64,000 bases of DNA from an uncultured Pseudomonadota bacterium (GCA_903921325.1 CAIXPL010000029.1:1-64000), one strand, 5' to 3'. Counted from the stretch's first letter, positions 1-7,815 are shown. The notes: generated by a model from the letters alone, not told the origin. Program-made: numbers and translations.

Positions 1-1
1 C

Positions 2-73
2 CGACTGGTGCATCAGGCACACACCCTGGACCTCGATGGCGAATCCTTGCGCAAAAATGAGAAACCCGACTGA
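2..73 (+). CDS. istB: IstB-like IS21 helper ATPase, C-terminal end only
   Basis: Only the last 23 codons and the stop are in the window. The peptide has the pattern RLVHQAHTLDLDGESLRK, which matches the usual end of IstB proteins, where a DRLVH...G.S.RK segment closes the AAA+ domain. IstB assists the IstA transposase in IS21 transposition. The rest of istB and istA would lie to the left. The identification rests on one short motif plus the terminal repeats that follow it. Confidence 0.65.
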   Translation, partial: RLVHQAHTLDLDGESLRKNEKPD

Positions 74-285
74 GTGCCGTGCCACGCGGGACAACTTACC
101 CACCGCCGCCCGCCAGCCAGCCTGCTATAGAAGGAGCGCAGTCTGGCGGGCGGCCGTGGAGAAGTCTGCGCCGTGCTTCAAACCGGCGCCGAAAACCCCA
201 CGGCATGTTGATCGGCGAGTTGAAAACTTGACCCGGATACGCGGCTCAGCGTAAAACCCCTTAACCCCGCGTCGCTACGCTCCGA

Positions 286-351
286 CTGTCCAGTTTGAGG
301 TGGAATGCGTGTCCAGTTTGCCGTGGAATCACTGTCCAGATTGCTTGGAAT
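286..351 (+). repeat. Three imperfect terminal repeats of the IS21-like element
   Basis: Copies lie at 286-305, 309-329 and 332-351. Each has the form (c/g)tgtccag(t/a)ttg followed within a few bases by tggaat. The third is one base shorter and is the most diverged. Such arrays serve as transposase binding sites at IS21 ends. Confidence 0.65.
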
Positions 352-1339
352 ACGCAATAAGTGGCTTGGAGTCGGCCAATTCGATCTCCATCGTAGCGAC
401 ATTAAAGTGCTTGCCCTCACGCGGCAGCCACTCCAAACCTTCGCACCATGCCACAAGGGCATCGAGAGAGGAAGCCTCTGCCATTGCCCGCTCGAATAGT
501 CGGACCGGAATGATTGGATATCTGGCGTCCGGACTGCGCATTCCGCCGAACCCCGCTATTAGCACTACACCGGTGGTGACCCAATGATCGACGGAGTCGC
601 CAGAAAGCGCACGATTCAGAGCCATGGCAGCCGCCGCCGCAGGACGCAAAGATACCTCTGATCTTCCACCCCACCGAAATTTCCAGGCGTCGGGGATCAG
701 GTATGTCGGCTGGCCAATATGACGCGCCAACTCCGACGTGAGGTCTTGCAGGTACGCGTAAGAGATCAGACGCTTCTTCAATAAGATCGATTCGCCAATC
801 TGCCGCACAACTGCAGGCGCATTCAACGGATCGCGAATCCAGTGGAAGAGCTGCATCGAAAAATCTGGGCCGCCCGGCTTGCCCAAACCGATCAGTTCCA
901 ATGCACCATACGCCTTGTCGTGATGCGATTCGTCGATGCGTACACGCCAGGCGTCGTCGTCTTTAATTGCGACCGCAGTTCCTGTGTGCAAGGCCCCGCA
1001 GAGCTGCGAAGCAAGAGAATAATCGATGCCGGCGGACACCAAGCGTCCCGCCGTGAGATACAGATTGGACTCTACCCTACATGGCACATCCGACCAGGTG
1101 TGATCCGTACATTCCTTCGCGACCCGGTCAAGCGCGTAGCGCATCGAGTACTTGAGCTTGTCGAGGTAGAAAATCATGCGCCCGGCGGGCATTTCCCCAC
1201 CCATACCGGTAAAGACGTTGCGCTGAAAGTCTTCAGACGCAGTGAGGTAGTACCACGTCGCGAGAACTCTGTTTGGATGTGGAAGTGGATGCCGCAGATA
1301 TGTTCTATCGAGGACCGACTCTAGTTCGGCGATTGTCAT
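329..1339 (-). CDS. Unrecognised protein encoded directly downstream of a Fic protein, probably 3'-truncated by an IS
   Basis: I do not recognise this protein. The likely start is the ATG at 1339 (MTIAELESVL), 17 bases after the Fic stop, with a GGGAG about 13 bases upstream; an in-frame extension to 1639 would lie inside fic and is not believed. The product is 336 residues, soluble by eye, without a signal peptide or membrane segments. It has a Trp/Tyr-rich N-terminal third (residues about 25-60) and an Ala-rich stretch near 230. The last residues (SKQSGQ) fall inside the IS21-like terminal repeats, so the natural C-terminus may be lost. The tight spacing suggests co-transcription with fic and a linked function. 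It could be an effector, antitoxin or defence partner, but nothing in the sequence decides this. Confidence 0.6.
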   Translation of the reverse strand: MTIAELESVLDRTYLRHPLPHPNRVLATWYYLTASEDFQRNVFTGMGGEMPAGRMIFYLDKLKYSMRYALDRVAKECTDHTWSDVPCRVESNLYLTAGRLVSAGIDYSLASQLCGALHTGTAVAIKDDDAWRVRIDESHHDKAYGALELIGLGKPGGPDFSMQLFHWIRDPLNAPAVVRQIGESILLKKRLISYAYLQDLTSELARHIGQPTYLIPDAWKFRWGGRSEVSLRPAAAAAMALNRALSGDSVDHWVTTGVVLIAGFGGMRSPDARYPIIPVRLFERAMAEASSLDALVAWCEGLEWLPREGKHFNVATMEIELADSKPLIAYSKQSGQ

Positions 1340-1356
1340 CAGAGTCGCACCGCTCC

Positions 1357-2406
1357 CTACTTCAATTCGTACCAAGCCCCGCGGCCGCCACCGTGTTGAC
1401 CGAGATGTCCGCGTTCGACCAGTGCGCGGAAATGTTGCTTCAGCGTGTTGCGACTTGCATTGGTCAAGCGGATCGCATCGCCCATCCTGATACGGCCGTG
1501 TTCGCGCGCAAATTCGACGATCCGCAATGAAAGCTCCGGCAGCGCGGCGAGTACCAGTTTTTCCCGTTCGATCTTCTTCTCGAGGCGTCGCACCTGCTCG
1601 GCGAGCGCCCGCAAGAGGAACAGGAGCCAGGGCTGCCAATTCTGGGTGTCGGTGCGAATTGTCCCCTGCGTCTGCCGAAGCGCGAGGTAGTAAGCTTCCT
1701 TGTTCTGCTCGATTACGCTCTCAAGCGAACTGTAGGGCACGTAGGCGTAGCCCGCCTGCAACAGCAAGAGTGTGGTCAGCACGCGGCTCAAGCGGCCATT
1801 GCCGTCCTGGAACGGGTGAATCTGCAGGAACACCACCACCCACACCGCGATGAGCAGCAACGGATGCAGTTTTGCGGCGGCACGCTCGCCTTGAAACCAT
1901 GTTGTGAGTTCTGTCATCAGGCGCGGCGTATCGAAGGGCGTCGCCGTTTCGAACACGATGCCGATCTGCGCTCCCGTTTCGTCGAAAGCAGCCACGCTGT
2001 TCGGCGTGGTCTTGTAGTTGCCGCGGTGCCATTCATCCTTTTCGCTGTACTTGAGCAGATCGCGGTGCAGCTGCTTGACGTGATTCTCGGTGGGCGTGAT
2101 GTCCTGCCAAGAGGTAAACACCAGATCCATCACCTCGGCGTATCCCGCAACCTCCTGTTCATCTCGCGTTGCAAACGATTTGATTTCAAGATTGGAGAGC
2201 AGCCGCTCCACCTCGCGGTCAGACAGCTTGCTGCCCTCGATACGGGTGGACGACCCGATGCTCTCAATCGTGGCCACGCGACGCAGGGCCGACATGCGCT
2301 CCGGCGCCAGCGTCCCAAGGGCGCGCCACGCGCCCTTGAACTCATCGATTTTGGCGATGAGCCCCAGAATCTCGGGGGTGATGTGGATGGTATCTGAATG
2401 AATCAT
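1357..2406 (-). CDS. Fic-domain AMP-transferase with C-terminal winged helix
   Basis: Fic enzymes transfer AMP from ATP to hydroxyl groups of target proteins. The signature HPFQDGNGRLSR (about residues 196-207) carries the catalytic His and the Asp, Asn and Arg of the nucleotide loop. The N-terminal STRIEG (about residue 50) fits the inhibitory motif (S/T)xxxE(G/N), so this is a class II Fic with its own autoinhibitory helix. A C-terminal segment (about residues 290-349) reads as a winged helix (LTNASRNTLKQHFRALVERGHLG), as in many Fic/DUF4172-type regulators. ATG 2406 gives 349 residues; ATG 2427 is an alternative 7 codons earlier. Repeated boxes cover the start region, suggesting autoregulation. 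The gene sits in an accessory island with an unknown partner downstream. Confidence 0.9.
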   Translation of the reverse strand: MIHSDTIHITPEILGLIAKIDEFKGAWRALGTLAPERMSALRRVATIESIGSSTRIEGSKLSDREVERLLSNLEIKSFATRDEQEVAGYAEVMDLVFTSWQDITPTENHVKQLHRDLLKYSEKDEWHRGNYKTTPNSVAAFDETGAQIGIVFETATPFDTPRLMTELTTWFQGERAAAKLHPLLLIAVWVVVFLQIHPFQDGNGRLSRVLTTLLLLQAGYAYVPYSSLESVIEQNKEAYYLALRQTQGTIRTDTQNWQPWLLFLLRALAEQVRRLEKKIEREKLVLAALPELSLRIVEFAREHGRIRMGDAIRLTNASRNTLKQHFRALVERGHLGQHGGGRGAWYELK

Positions 2407-2407
2407 G

Positions 2408-2521
2408 ACGCCCAATAATACACCCATTTACACCCATAATTACAACAGATGGCTTTTTCATCTATTAAGCACGATGGGCCAAATTTAACCGTTTCACCCA
2501 TTATCACGCCCATTTACACCC
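2408..2521 (-). promoter_or_regulatory. Putative fic operator: two 28-bp direct repeats made of GGGYGT boxes
   Basis: On the minus strand a 28-base unit occurs at 2494-2521 and again at 2408-2435. Each holds three boxes of the form GGG(T/C)G(T/A) spaced 10 and 12 bases apart, that is, on one face of the helix. About 22 of 28 positions agree. The proximal copy abuts the fic start codon and the AT-rich DNA between the copies could hold the promoter. A winged-helix-bearing Fic protein is a natural candidate for the binding protein (inference). Confidence 0.5.
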
Positions 2522-2577
2522 TAAATCCTCGGTTTCGTAAAGCAAGAATTCGCCGGGTGGCGGCGCTGGTAATTCGG

Positions 2578-2952
2578 TCATGTCAATGCCATCTCGTGTG
2601 CTGCAGCTGATCGATCCCGTGTCGCGCCTTGTCCTTCCTGTTGAGGCTGAAATCCATGGCGGGAAACCAGGGCGTCGAGGCTGCCGCAGGGGGGCAGGAT
2701 AAGCTTGCGCTCAACTAGGCAGAATGGCAGAACCCACAACCGCAGGCCTTTGGACTTCGGAAACTCGAATACGGGCAGCGGCTCGTCGAAAACTGCCGTT
2801 CGGGGATAGATCAGCACCACGTCGCCCCGGCCATCGAGGTAGCTCTGGCCATAGGCGTGCAGTTGATAGAAATCGCCTTGGTCCAGTCCGTACTTGTCCG
2901 AGCCCGTCGCCTTCTTGTCATCGAGCAGCTTCCATTTCGTGTCCAGTACCAA
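2578..2952 (-). pseudogene. mcrC: McrC (McrBC restriction system nuclease subunit) C-terminal fragment
   Basis: The reading frame carries a recognisable McrC C-terminal nuclease segment: LVLDTKWKLLD, then GDFYQLHAYGQSYLDG and VVLIYPRT, then LWVLPFCL. McrC supplies the PD-(D/E)xK nuclease of the modification-dependent McrBC restriction complex; the D and K of DTKWK are the conserved catalytic pair. About 125 residues remain of a family usually 350-450 long. An in-frame stop lies about 15 bases before the LVLDTK segment (near 2968-2970), and prophage-like sequence follows in another frame. No mcrB is present. It is therefore a remnant with no expected activity. Confidence 0.75.
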
Positions 2953-3090
2953 GCGATTCGTGGCCGATCACCGATCTGTCCTGCATCGCCAGTTCGTGGC
3001 CACGCTCACCCTGGCGGTCGATCCATTTCAGAATTCCGGCGCAAGACGGAATGCCCCGCCGAGGAGCCCACCGAGTAAGGTTTCGATCAT
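2953..3090 (-). pseudogene. Decayed prophage holin-like gene, 5' part with frameshift
   Basis: From the ATG at 3090 the frame reads MIETLLGGLLGGAFRLAPE, the typical start of phage proteins of the 3TM-holin type. One base appears to be missing near 3030: the frame then stops, while the next frame continues KWIDRQGERGHELAMQD as expected for the family. The sequence then runs into the mcrC fragment near 2953-2975. The joint looks like a deletion junction between a prophage lysis region and a restriction locus. Confidence 0.55.
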
Positions 3091-3236
3091 TGAGGGCCTC
3101 CCGACAGTTTCAATTTGATGGCGGCACCGACGAGCGGTGCGGCGAGGATTCCAGTGGTGATCACCTTCACGGTGGTCTGCCAAGCGGTACGTCGGGCGTC
3201 GCGCCAAGAGTCCAGCAAATCGCGCAGTTCGCGGAT
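3087..3236 (-). pseudogene. Remnant of a small prophage membrane protein upstream of the holin-like gene
   Basis: The open frame reads RELRDLLDSWRDARRTAWQ, then a hydrophobic stretch ending in AAPLVGAAIKLKL. Its TGA overlaps the ATG of the following holin-like gene (ATGA), as in intact lysis cassettes. The expected start codon at 3236-3234 is ATC, preceded by AGGA at a proper distance; a mutated ATG is the simplest reading (inference). About 49 residues. I recognise the style of the sequence from prophage lysis regions, not an exact family. Confidence 0.45.
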
Positions 3237-3271
3237 GGTCGATGTCCTGACGCCCGTGCCGCACCGACACG

Positions 3272-3292
3272 CCGCCGCAAGGCGGTTTTTTT
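3272..3292 (+). terminator. Rho-independent terminator-like hairpin
   Basis: A CCGCC stem, GCAA loop and GGCGG stem are followed by seven T. It reads rightward, just outside the prophage-like remnants, and is probably another leftover of phage gene organisation. Confidence 0.55.
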
Positions 3293-3515
3293 GTGCCTTT
3301 CGCCGTCTCGGTCGCGCCTGCTAGAGCAAGCAAAGAAGCAAACCGACGGCCCGCAAACCCGCGCCAACACACGACTTCGGGCCTTGAATGCTCAAGAGGG
3401 CAACAGAGAACAGAGAGAGAAAAACGGCGGAATGCGCGCCTGGAACGGCGACTTCCGGAGGGGCGTGCTCAAGAGGCAAGGGCCGAAAACTGCGCCAACA
3501 CCGGGGGAACGGGCA
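3293..3515. other. Non-coding stretch between prophage remnants and tRNA-Ala terminator
   Basis: I see no gene or convincing signal here. A short sequence tgctcaagag followed by g/gg and caa occurs twice (near 3389 and 3468). If the tRNA gene served as an attachment site for the island, an attachment remnant would be expected in this interval, but I cannot identify one. Confidence 0.3.
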
Positions 3516-3549
3516 AAACAAAAATCCCAACCGGATAAGGGTTGGGATT
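3516..3549 (-). terminator. Terminator of the tRNA-Ala gene
   Basis: On the minus strand a perfect 10-bp stem AATCCCAACC / GGTTGGGATT (3549-3540 and 3532-3523) with a 7-base loop is followed by a T-rich run. It begins 8 bases after the tRNA 3' end. Confidence 0.8.
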
Positions 3550-3557
3550 ATGGTGAA

Positions 3558-3633
<76 letters not shown>

Positions 3634-3687
3634 ATTCACGGTGCCCGACACCCGCTGGAGGGTGGGGCCTGCAAACCGCGAACGCGC

Positions 3688-3716
3688 ATTCTAGCGCTAC
3701 CTGCACCGGCGAACAA
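3688..3716 (-). promoter_or_regulatory. Probable sigma-70 promoter of tRNA-Ala
   Basis: On the minus strand TTGTTC (-35), a 17-base spacer and TAGAAT (-10) lie upstream of the tRNA, placing the start about 48 bases before the mature 5' end. Confidence 0.5.
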
Positions 3717-3741
3717 TGCCCGCTTGTGATCGACTGCCCAA

Positions 3742-4986
3742 TCAGGTGGCCCGAGCGCCCCGTTTGCCAGGCATATCCTGTGGCGAAACAGTACCGTCCA
3801 CCGAATCGGGCACGTCGACAAGATCCGTCTCATTGGCTGGGTCAGTCGACATCAGGCCTGCCGCCTCATCGGCATCCGCAGATGCCGCCACAGGGCCTGC
3901 CGGAGTGACCGGTTTACGTCCCTTCCACGCACTGGCATGGCGCTCAGCGCGCGAGCCGCTCGCATGCTCGTGCGCAGCCCGATTCAATCGATCATGCACC
4001 GCTGGCCAATGTCCGCCCAGCGGTGGCGTCTCGACCAGAATCAAATCCGCGCCAAGTGCATCCAGTTCGCGCAGACTGGCGTACAAGCCGCGTGCATACA
4101 GCATCGCACTGGCCGGCAGGATGCGCGTAACGCTTGCAGGCACCCGCGGCACCGACACCTCCAGCGCCAGCACCGCGACCCGCTGCCCACGGTGACGCGT
4201 GATCTCGCTCGTAAAGTCCTGTCGCCGAATCAACTTCATCGCAGCGCGCGGTGCGTAATGCGATGCGAGCGTACCCGATGCCGCCGGGGCGACACCGTCC
4301 AGTTCGCTCGCCCCGTTCTCATCGGCAATCCCGGCATCGGCGAGCGCGCGCCGCACCAATTCCTCAGCCACCCGCCCCGGGCGCAGGATTACCGGCGTCC
4401 CGCGTGTCAGATCGACAATGGTCGATTCAATGCCAACCTCACAGGGGCCGCCATCGAGCAGGGCATCGATCTCCGGCAACGGCTCCCCGCCAGCCTGCTC
4501 CGGATCACCCTTCAGGCGAAAATCGGCGAGCACATGCGCGGCCTGCGTCGGACTGATCCGACCAAACCGATTGGCCGAAGGCGCGGCGATGCCACGACCA
4601 AACACTTTGAGCAGCGCCTGCGCCATCGGATGCGACGGCACGCGCACGCCGATCGTGTCCTGTCCGCCAGCGGCCGCCTCGCCAACACCGGGCAGCCGCT
4701 TCAAAATCAAGGTGAGTGGCCCGGGCCAGAAAGCCTTCGCCAGACACCACGCAGCCGGTGGAATGTCGCGTGCCCAGTGCCCCATCTCTTCAGCCGCAGC
4801 GATGTGCACAATCAGCGGGTGTCCGCTCGGGCGACCCTTGGCTGCAAACACGCGCGCCACGGCCTGATCGTTGCTCGCATCCGCACCCAGGCCGTACACA
4901 GTCTCAGTCGGAAACGCGACCAGCCCCCCTTCACGCAAAATGCGCGCGGCCCGCTCGATCGCTTCAACTGAGTCATCCGCACTCAT
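3742..4986 (-). CDS. tsaC: L-threonylcarbamoyladenylate synthase (Sua5/TsaC family)
   Basis: The enzyme makes threonylcarbamoyl-AMP from Thr, bicarbonate and ATP for the t6A37 modification of ANN-reading tRNAs. The N-terminal YrdC domain shows GLVAFPTETVYGLGADA, KGRPSGHPLIVH, FWPGPLTLIL and AAPSANRFGRISPT, followed by GIESTIVDL and the linker SGTLASHYAPR that leads to the C-terminal Sua5 domain. The product is 414 residues; most relatives are about 320-350, and the excess is an Ala/Asp-rich tail of about 60 residues. Start ATG 4986 is chosen because the family begins just before this point; earlier ATGs lie inside purK. The gene is the last of the leftward tkt-to-tsaC block and is linked to purK by a mini-ORF. 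Confidence 0.93.
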   Translation of the reverse strand: MSADDSVEAIERAARILREGGLVAFPTETVYGLGADASNDQAVARVFAAKGRPSGHPLIVHIAAAEEMGHWARDIPPAAWCLAKAFWPGPLTLILKRLPGVGEAAAGGQDTIGVRVPSHPMAQALLKVFGRGIAAPSANRFGRISPTQAAHVLADFRLKGDPEQAGGEPLPEIDALLDGGPCEVGIESTIVDLTRGTPVILRPGRVAEELVRRALADAGIADENGASELDGVAPAASGTLASHYAPRAAMKLIRRQDFTSEITRHRGQRVAVLALEVSVPRVPASVTRILPASAMLYARGLYASLRELDALGADLILVETPPLGGHWPAVHDRLNRAAHEHASGSRAERHASAWKGRKPVTPAGPVAASADADEAAGLMSTDPANETDLVDVPDSVDGTVSPQDMPGKRGARAT

Positions 4987-4988
4987 GC

Positions 4989-5072
4989 TCAAACGACCTG
5001 TCTCGCAGGTAGCGATGCAGCTGCGTTCCTGCCCGCTCGCTCGCCCGCGTGTGGAGAACCAACTGCGCTCAT
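4989..5072 (-). CDS. Putative 27-residue bridging mini-ORF between purK and tsaC
   Basis: The ATG at 5072 overlaps the purK stop as ATGA, and the frame stays open until a TGA two bases before the tsaC ATG. The first 15 residues (MSAVGSPHAGERAGR) resemble the start of TsaC (MSADDSVEAIERAAR) at 9 of 15 positions, so it may be a decayed duplication of the tsaC start. It could work only as a coupling leader. Existence as an expressed peptide is unproven. Confidence 0.3.
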   Translation of the reverse strand: MSAVGSPHAGERAGRNAAASLPARQVV

Positions 5073-6202
5073 GCCCGCTCAATCCCCAGCTCATGCCGAA
5101 CCGCATGTGCCGTTGCTAGCGCTTCGTCAAGGGACGCTGCCAGGCAGGTGATATGCCCCATCTTGCGACCCTGACGCGGATGCGTCTTGCCATACAAATG
5201 AAGTTTGACGCCCGGATGCCTTAGCACGCTCGCCCAATCGGGCTCATGCGCTGCCCAGACCTCACCCAGCAGATTGATCATCACGGCGCTGCACAGCGGA
5301 TCGACCGCCCCCAGCGGCAGCCCGGCGAGGATGCGTGCCTGCTGCTCGAACTGTGAGCTCACGCAGGCATCAATGCTGTAATGACCACTATTGTGCGGAC
5401 GCGGTGCAATTTCATTGACGAGCAGCGTCTCACCTTCGGTCACAAAAAATTCCACGCACAACACGCCCAGATAATCGAGCGCATCGGCAAGTCGCAATGC
5501 CGCCGCCCGGGCCCGCGTCGCCAGTGACTCACTGATGCGCGCCGGCATGATGCTCATGTCCAGAATGCCATGTGCATGCCGGTTCTCGGCAATCGGAAAA
5601 GTCAGTGCCTCGCCCTTGCCCGCGCGCGCAACAACCACCGAGATTTCCATCTGCAAAGGCAAATGGCGCTCAAGGACGCAGGGCACCGATCCCATATCAA
5701 CAAAGGCCGCAATCGCCTCATCAATGGTGGTCACCCGCGCCTGTCCCTTGCCGTCATAGCCCAGACGCGACACCTTGATGATGCCGGGCAGCAAATTGGC
5801 CCCGACCTGCTGCAAATCGTCGATTGAATTCACCACGAGATAGGGGGCGGTCGCAATGCCCTGACCCTGCACGAATGCCTTCTCGGCGATGCGGTCCTGC
5901 GCAATCGACACCGCTTCTGCCGAAGGCGACACCCGGCAGCGCGAGGCAAGGTAGGCCAGCGAGCGCGCCGGCACATTCTCGAATTCCGTCGTCACCGCCT
6001 GACACAACCCTGCCAGCGCCTCAAGCGCATGCGCGTCGGTGTAATCGGCGCGCAGATGGCGATCAGCCACGGCACCGGCGGGCGAGTGGTCACCCGGATC
6101 GAGTACGCAGACCCGATAGCCCATCGACTGCGCGGCCATTGTGAACATGCGACCCAGTTGCCCGCCGCCAAGCAAGCCGAGCCACGCTCCCGGTTTGATC
6201 AT
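5069..6202 (-). CDS. purK: N5-carboxyaminoimidazole ribonucleotide synthase
   Basis: PurK converts AIR, bicarbonate and ATP to N5-CAIR in de novo purine synthesis; PurE acts next. The 377-residue ATP-grasp protein shows the start GAWLGLLGGGQLGRMF, the ATP-binding segment GIIKVSRLGYDGKGQ, the catalytic-site stretch VNEIAPRPHNSGHYSIDAC and LLG near the end. Start ATG 6202 (MIKPGAW) is preferred; there is no evident Shine-Dalgarno. The start overlaps the stop of a 41-codon mini-ORF that reaches back to purE, so re-initiating ribosomes may supply translation. Neighbours purE and purC belong to the same pathway. Confidence 0.96.
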   Translation of the reverse strand: MIKPGAWLGLLGGGQLGRMFTMAAQSMGYRVCVLDPGDHSPAGAVADRHLRADYTDAHALEALAGLCQAVTTEFENVPARSLAYLASRCRVSPSAEAVSIAQDRIAEKAFVQGQGIATAPYLVVNSIDDLQQVGANLLPGIIKVSRLGYDGKGQARVTTIDEAIAAFVDMGSVPCVLERHLPLQMEISVVVARAGKGEALTFPIAENRHAHGILDMSIMPARISESLATRARAAALRLADALDYLGVLCVEFFVTEGETLLVNEIAPRPHNSGHYSIDACVSSQFEQQARILAGLPLGAVDPLCSAVMINLLGEVWAAHEPDWASVLRHPGVKLHLYGKTHPRQGRKMGHITCLAASLDEALATAHAVRHELGIERA

Positions 6203-6324
6203 GTGTCGTACGACACCCTTGGATGCAAGGCGCAATTCGCGCCTGTGCCCATTGCGATGTCATCAAACGGCAGACGCCGTGCCTGGTTGTTCGCGCCGGA
6301 CTGTCGATCTGCACACACACTCAT
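6199..6324 (-). CDS. Putative 41-residue bridging mini-ORF between purE and purK
   Basis: The ATG at 6324 overlaps the purE stop (ATGA) and the TGA at 6201-6199 overlaps the purK ATG (ATGA). The frame between them is fully open ([10 protein letters not shown]... to ...VSYDT). I see no known domain, signal peptide or composition typical of a conserved protein. Its exact fit to both neighbours suggests a translational-coupling role rather than a product with its own function. Confidence 0.35.
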   Translation of the reverse strand: MSVCADRQSGANNQARRLPFDDIAMGTGANCALHPRVSYDT

Positions 6325-6830
6325 TTCAAACTCATCGCCCGGGCGTGTTCGGTCTGTGCAACGCGCCAATCAGCCAGCCGCTGCGCCAGCGCCGGGTCAT
6401 CGTGCGCGATCAACGCAGCGGCAAACAAAGCCGCATTCACCGCTCCTGCCTCACCGATGGCAAAGGTCGCCACCGGAATACCCGCGGGCATCTGCACGAT
6501 CGAATAAAGCGAATCAACACCGGCCAAATGCCGCGAAGGAATGGGCACACCCAGCACCGGCACCGCCGTCTTTGCCGCGAGCATGCCAGGCAAATGCGCA
6601 GCCCCTCCGGCCCCGGCGATGATGGCACGCAGGCCCTGTGCGCTCGCCTGCTCGGCAAAGCGGAACATGTCATCGGGCATGCGATGCGCTGATAGCACCT
6701 GGGCGTGATAGCGCACCCCCAGCGATTCAAGCGTATCGGCGGCGCGCTTCATGATGTCCCAGTCACTGGATGAACCCATCACGATGGCGATCTGAATCGC
6801 GACGTCCTCGGGAGTTGTGCTCGTGCTCAT
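6321..6830 (-). CDS. purE: N5-carboxyaminoimidazole ribonucleotide mutase
   Basis: PurE moves the carboxyl group of N5-CAIR to C4, giving CAIR. The 169-residue product is the normal length for class I PurE and has [18 protein letters not shown], the catalytic [10 protein letters not shown] with the conserved His, [13 protein letters not shown] and [25 protein letters not shown] 6830 has a GGAGG eight or nine bases upstream. The gene lies between purC and purK, as is usual in Burkholderiales, and should be co-transcribed with both. Confidence 0.96.
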   Translation of the reverse strand: MSTSTTPEDVAIQIAIVMGSSSDWDIMKRAADTLESLGVRYHAQVLSAHRMPDDMFRFAEQASAQGLRAIIAGAGGAAHLPGMLAAKTAVPVLGVPIPSRHLAGVDSLYSIVQMPAGIPVATFAIGEAGAVNAALFAAALIAHDDPALAQRLADWRVAQTEHARAMSLK

Positions 6831-6904
6831 GCGCGGCCTCCGGACGATACAAATGGATCAGTCCGCAACGGTTGGCCGACCGCCGCTGATCGGTTGACGC
6901 TCAC
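6827..6904 (-). CDS. Putative 25-residue bridging mini-ORF between purC and purE
   Basis: A GTG at 6904 overlaps the purC stop (GTGA). The open frame ([10 protein letters not shown]..., 25 codons) ends with a TGA that overlaps the purE ATG (ATGA). No domain is recognisable. Unlike purC and purK, purE also has a good Shine-Dalgarno of its own inside the mini-ORF. Confidence 0.3.
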   Translation of the reverse strand: MSVNRSAAVGQPLRTDPFVSSGGRA

Positions 6905-7815
6905 GACTGCGCGCCTGGCACGGAGTCACCGACGGTCAATGATCGACCGGTCAGGCGCTCGAGTGCCTCCTGATACTTCTGTGCCGTCTTGGCAATCACC
7001 TCGGCCGGCAGGGGCGGCGGGGGCGGTCGCTTGTTCCAGCCAAGCGACTCGAGGTAGTCACGCACATATTGCTTGTCAAACGAGGGCGGACTGATCCCGG
7101 TAGCATAGCTCTCAGCGGGCCAGAAGCGCGAGGAATCCGCCGTCAGCACCTCATCGATCAACACAATGCGGTCATCGGTATCCAGTCCAAACTCGAACTT
7201 GGTATCGGCAATGATGATGCCGCGCGAAGCGGCGTATTCGGCGGCTTTGCTGTAGAGACGCAAAGTGATCGCGCGCACTTCATTGGCGCGCTGGCGTCCA
7301 ATCAAATCGGCGGCCGTTTCGAAATCAATATTCTCGTCATGATCGCCAACCGCGGCCTTGGTCGCTGGGGTAAAAATCGGCGAGGGCAATTGCGCCGCCT
7401 GTTCGAGGCCAGCGGGCAGCGCAATGCCGCACACGCTGCCGGTGGCCTGATAGTCCTTCCAACCCGAGCCGATCAGATACCCGCGCGCAACGGCCTCAAT
7501 CGGCAGTGGTTTCAGGCGCCGCGCGACTACCGCACGCCCTACCACCTGATCGCGCTCAGCGGCTGCAACCACCGTCTCCGGATCAACGCCAGTGAGGTGA
7601 TTCGGCACGCCCAGATGCTCAAACCAGAATTCGGTCATTGCATTGAGCACTGCACCCTTGCCGGGAATCGGGTCAGCCATCACCACGTCAAACGCAGAGA
7701 GACGATCCGTGGTCACCATCAGCAACTGATCCGCGCCCACCGCATAAATATCGCGCACCTTGCCCCGTGCGATCAGCGGCAGGCTGCGTATCGTGCTTTG
7801 AAAAAGGGGCTTCAT
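6901..7815 (-). CDS. purC: Phosphoribosylaminoimidazole-succinocarboxamide synthase (SAICAR synthetase)
   Basis: PurC joins aspartate to CAIR using ATP, the step after PurE. Conserved parts are [58 protein letters not shown] with the substrate loop, and [13 protein letters not shown] followed by [11 protein letters not shown] 7815 ([11 protein letters not shown]) gives 304 residues, the usual size. A GTG at 7842 would add nine residues with no better ribosome site. The 7815 start overlaps the stop of an upstream mini-ORF, which supports it. It belongs to the fba-purC-purE-purK-tsaC run. Confidence 0.95.
   Translation of the reverse strand: MKPLFQSTIRSLPLIARGKVRDIYAVGADQLLMVTTDRLSAFDVVMADPIPGKGAVLNAMTEFWFEHLGVPNHLTGVDPETVVAAAERDQVVGRAVVARRLKPLPIEAVARGYLIGSGWKDYQATGSVCGIALPAGLEQAAQLPSPIFTPATKAAVGDHDENIDFETAADLIGRQRANEVRAITLRLYSKAAEYAASRGIIIADTKFEFGLDTDDRIVLIDEVLTADSSRFWPAESYATGISPPSFDKQYVRDYLESLGWNKRPPPPPLPAEVIAKTAQKYQEALERLTGRSLTVGDSVPGAQS

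Larger units (their letters stand above)
1..351 (+). mobile_element. Right end of an IS21-family insertion sequence (rest lies left of the window)
   Basis: The segment holds the last codons of an IstB-like ATPase followed by about 200 bases of non-coding DNA and three imperfect copies of a motif beginning tgtccag and ending ggaat. Multiple terminal repeats of about 20 bases behind istB are typical of IS21-family elements. The exact terminus cannot be fixed without the left end; it should lie at or just after the third motif, near 330-351. The adjoining leftward gene ends inside this interval, so the insertion probably truncated it. Nothing else is recognisable in bases 74-285. Confidence 0.7.

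Noticed and set aside
36-254. 72-codon open frame inside the IS end
   Set aside because: Overlaps the istB end in another frame, with no domain and no start signal.
1-3557. Integrase gene for the island
   Set aside because: None is present in the window; the island may continue to the left of the IS element, so tRNA integration remains an inference.
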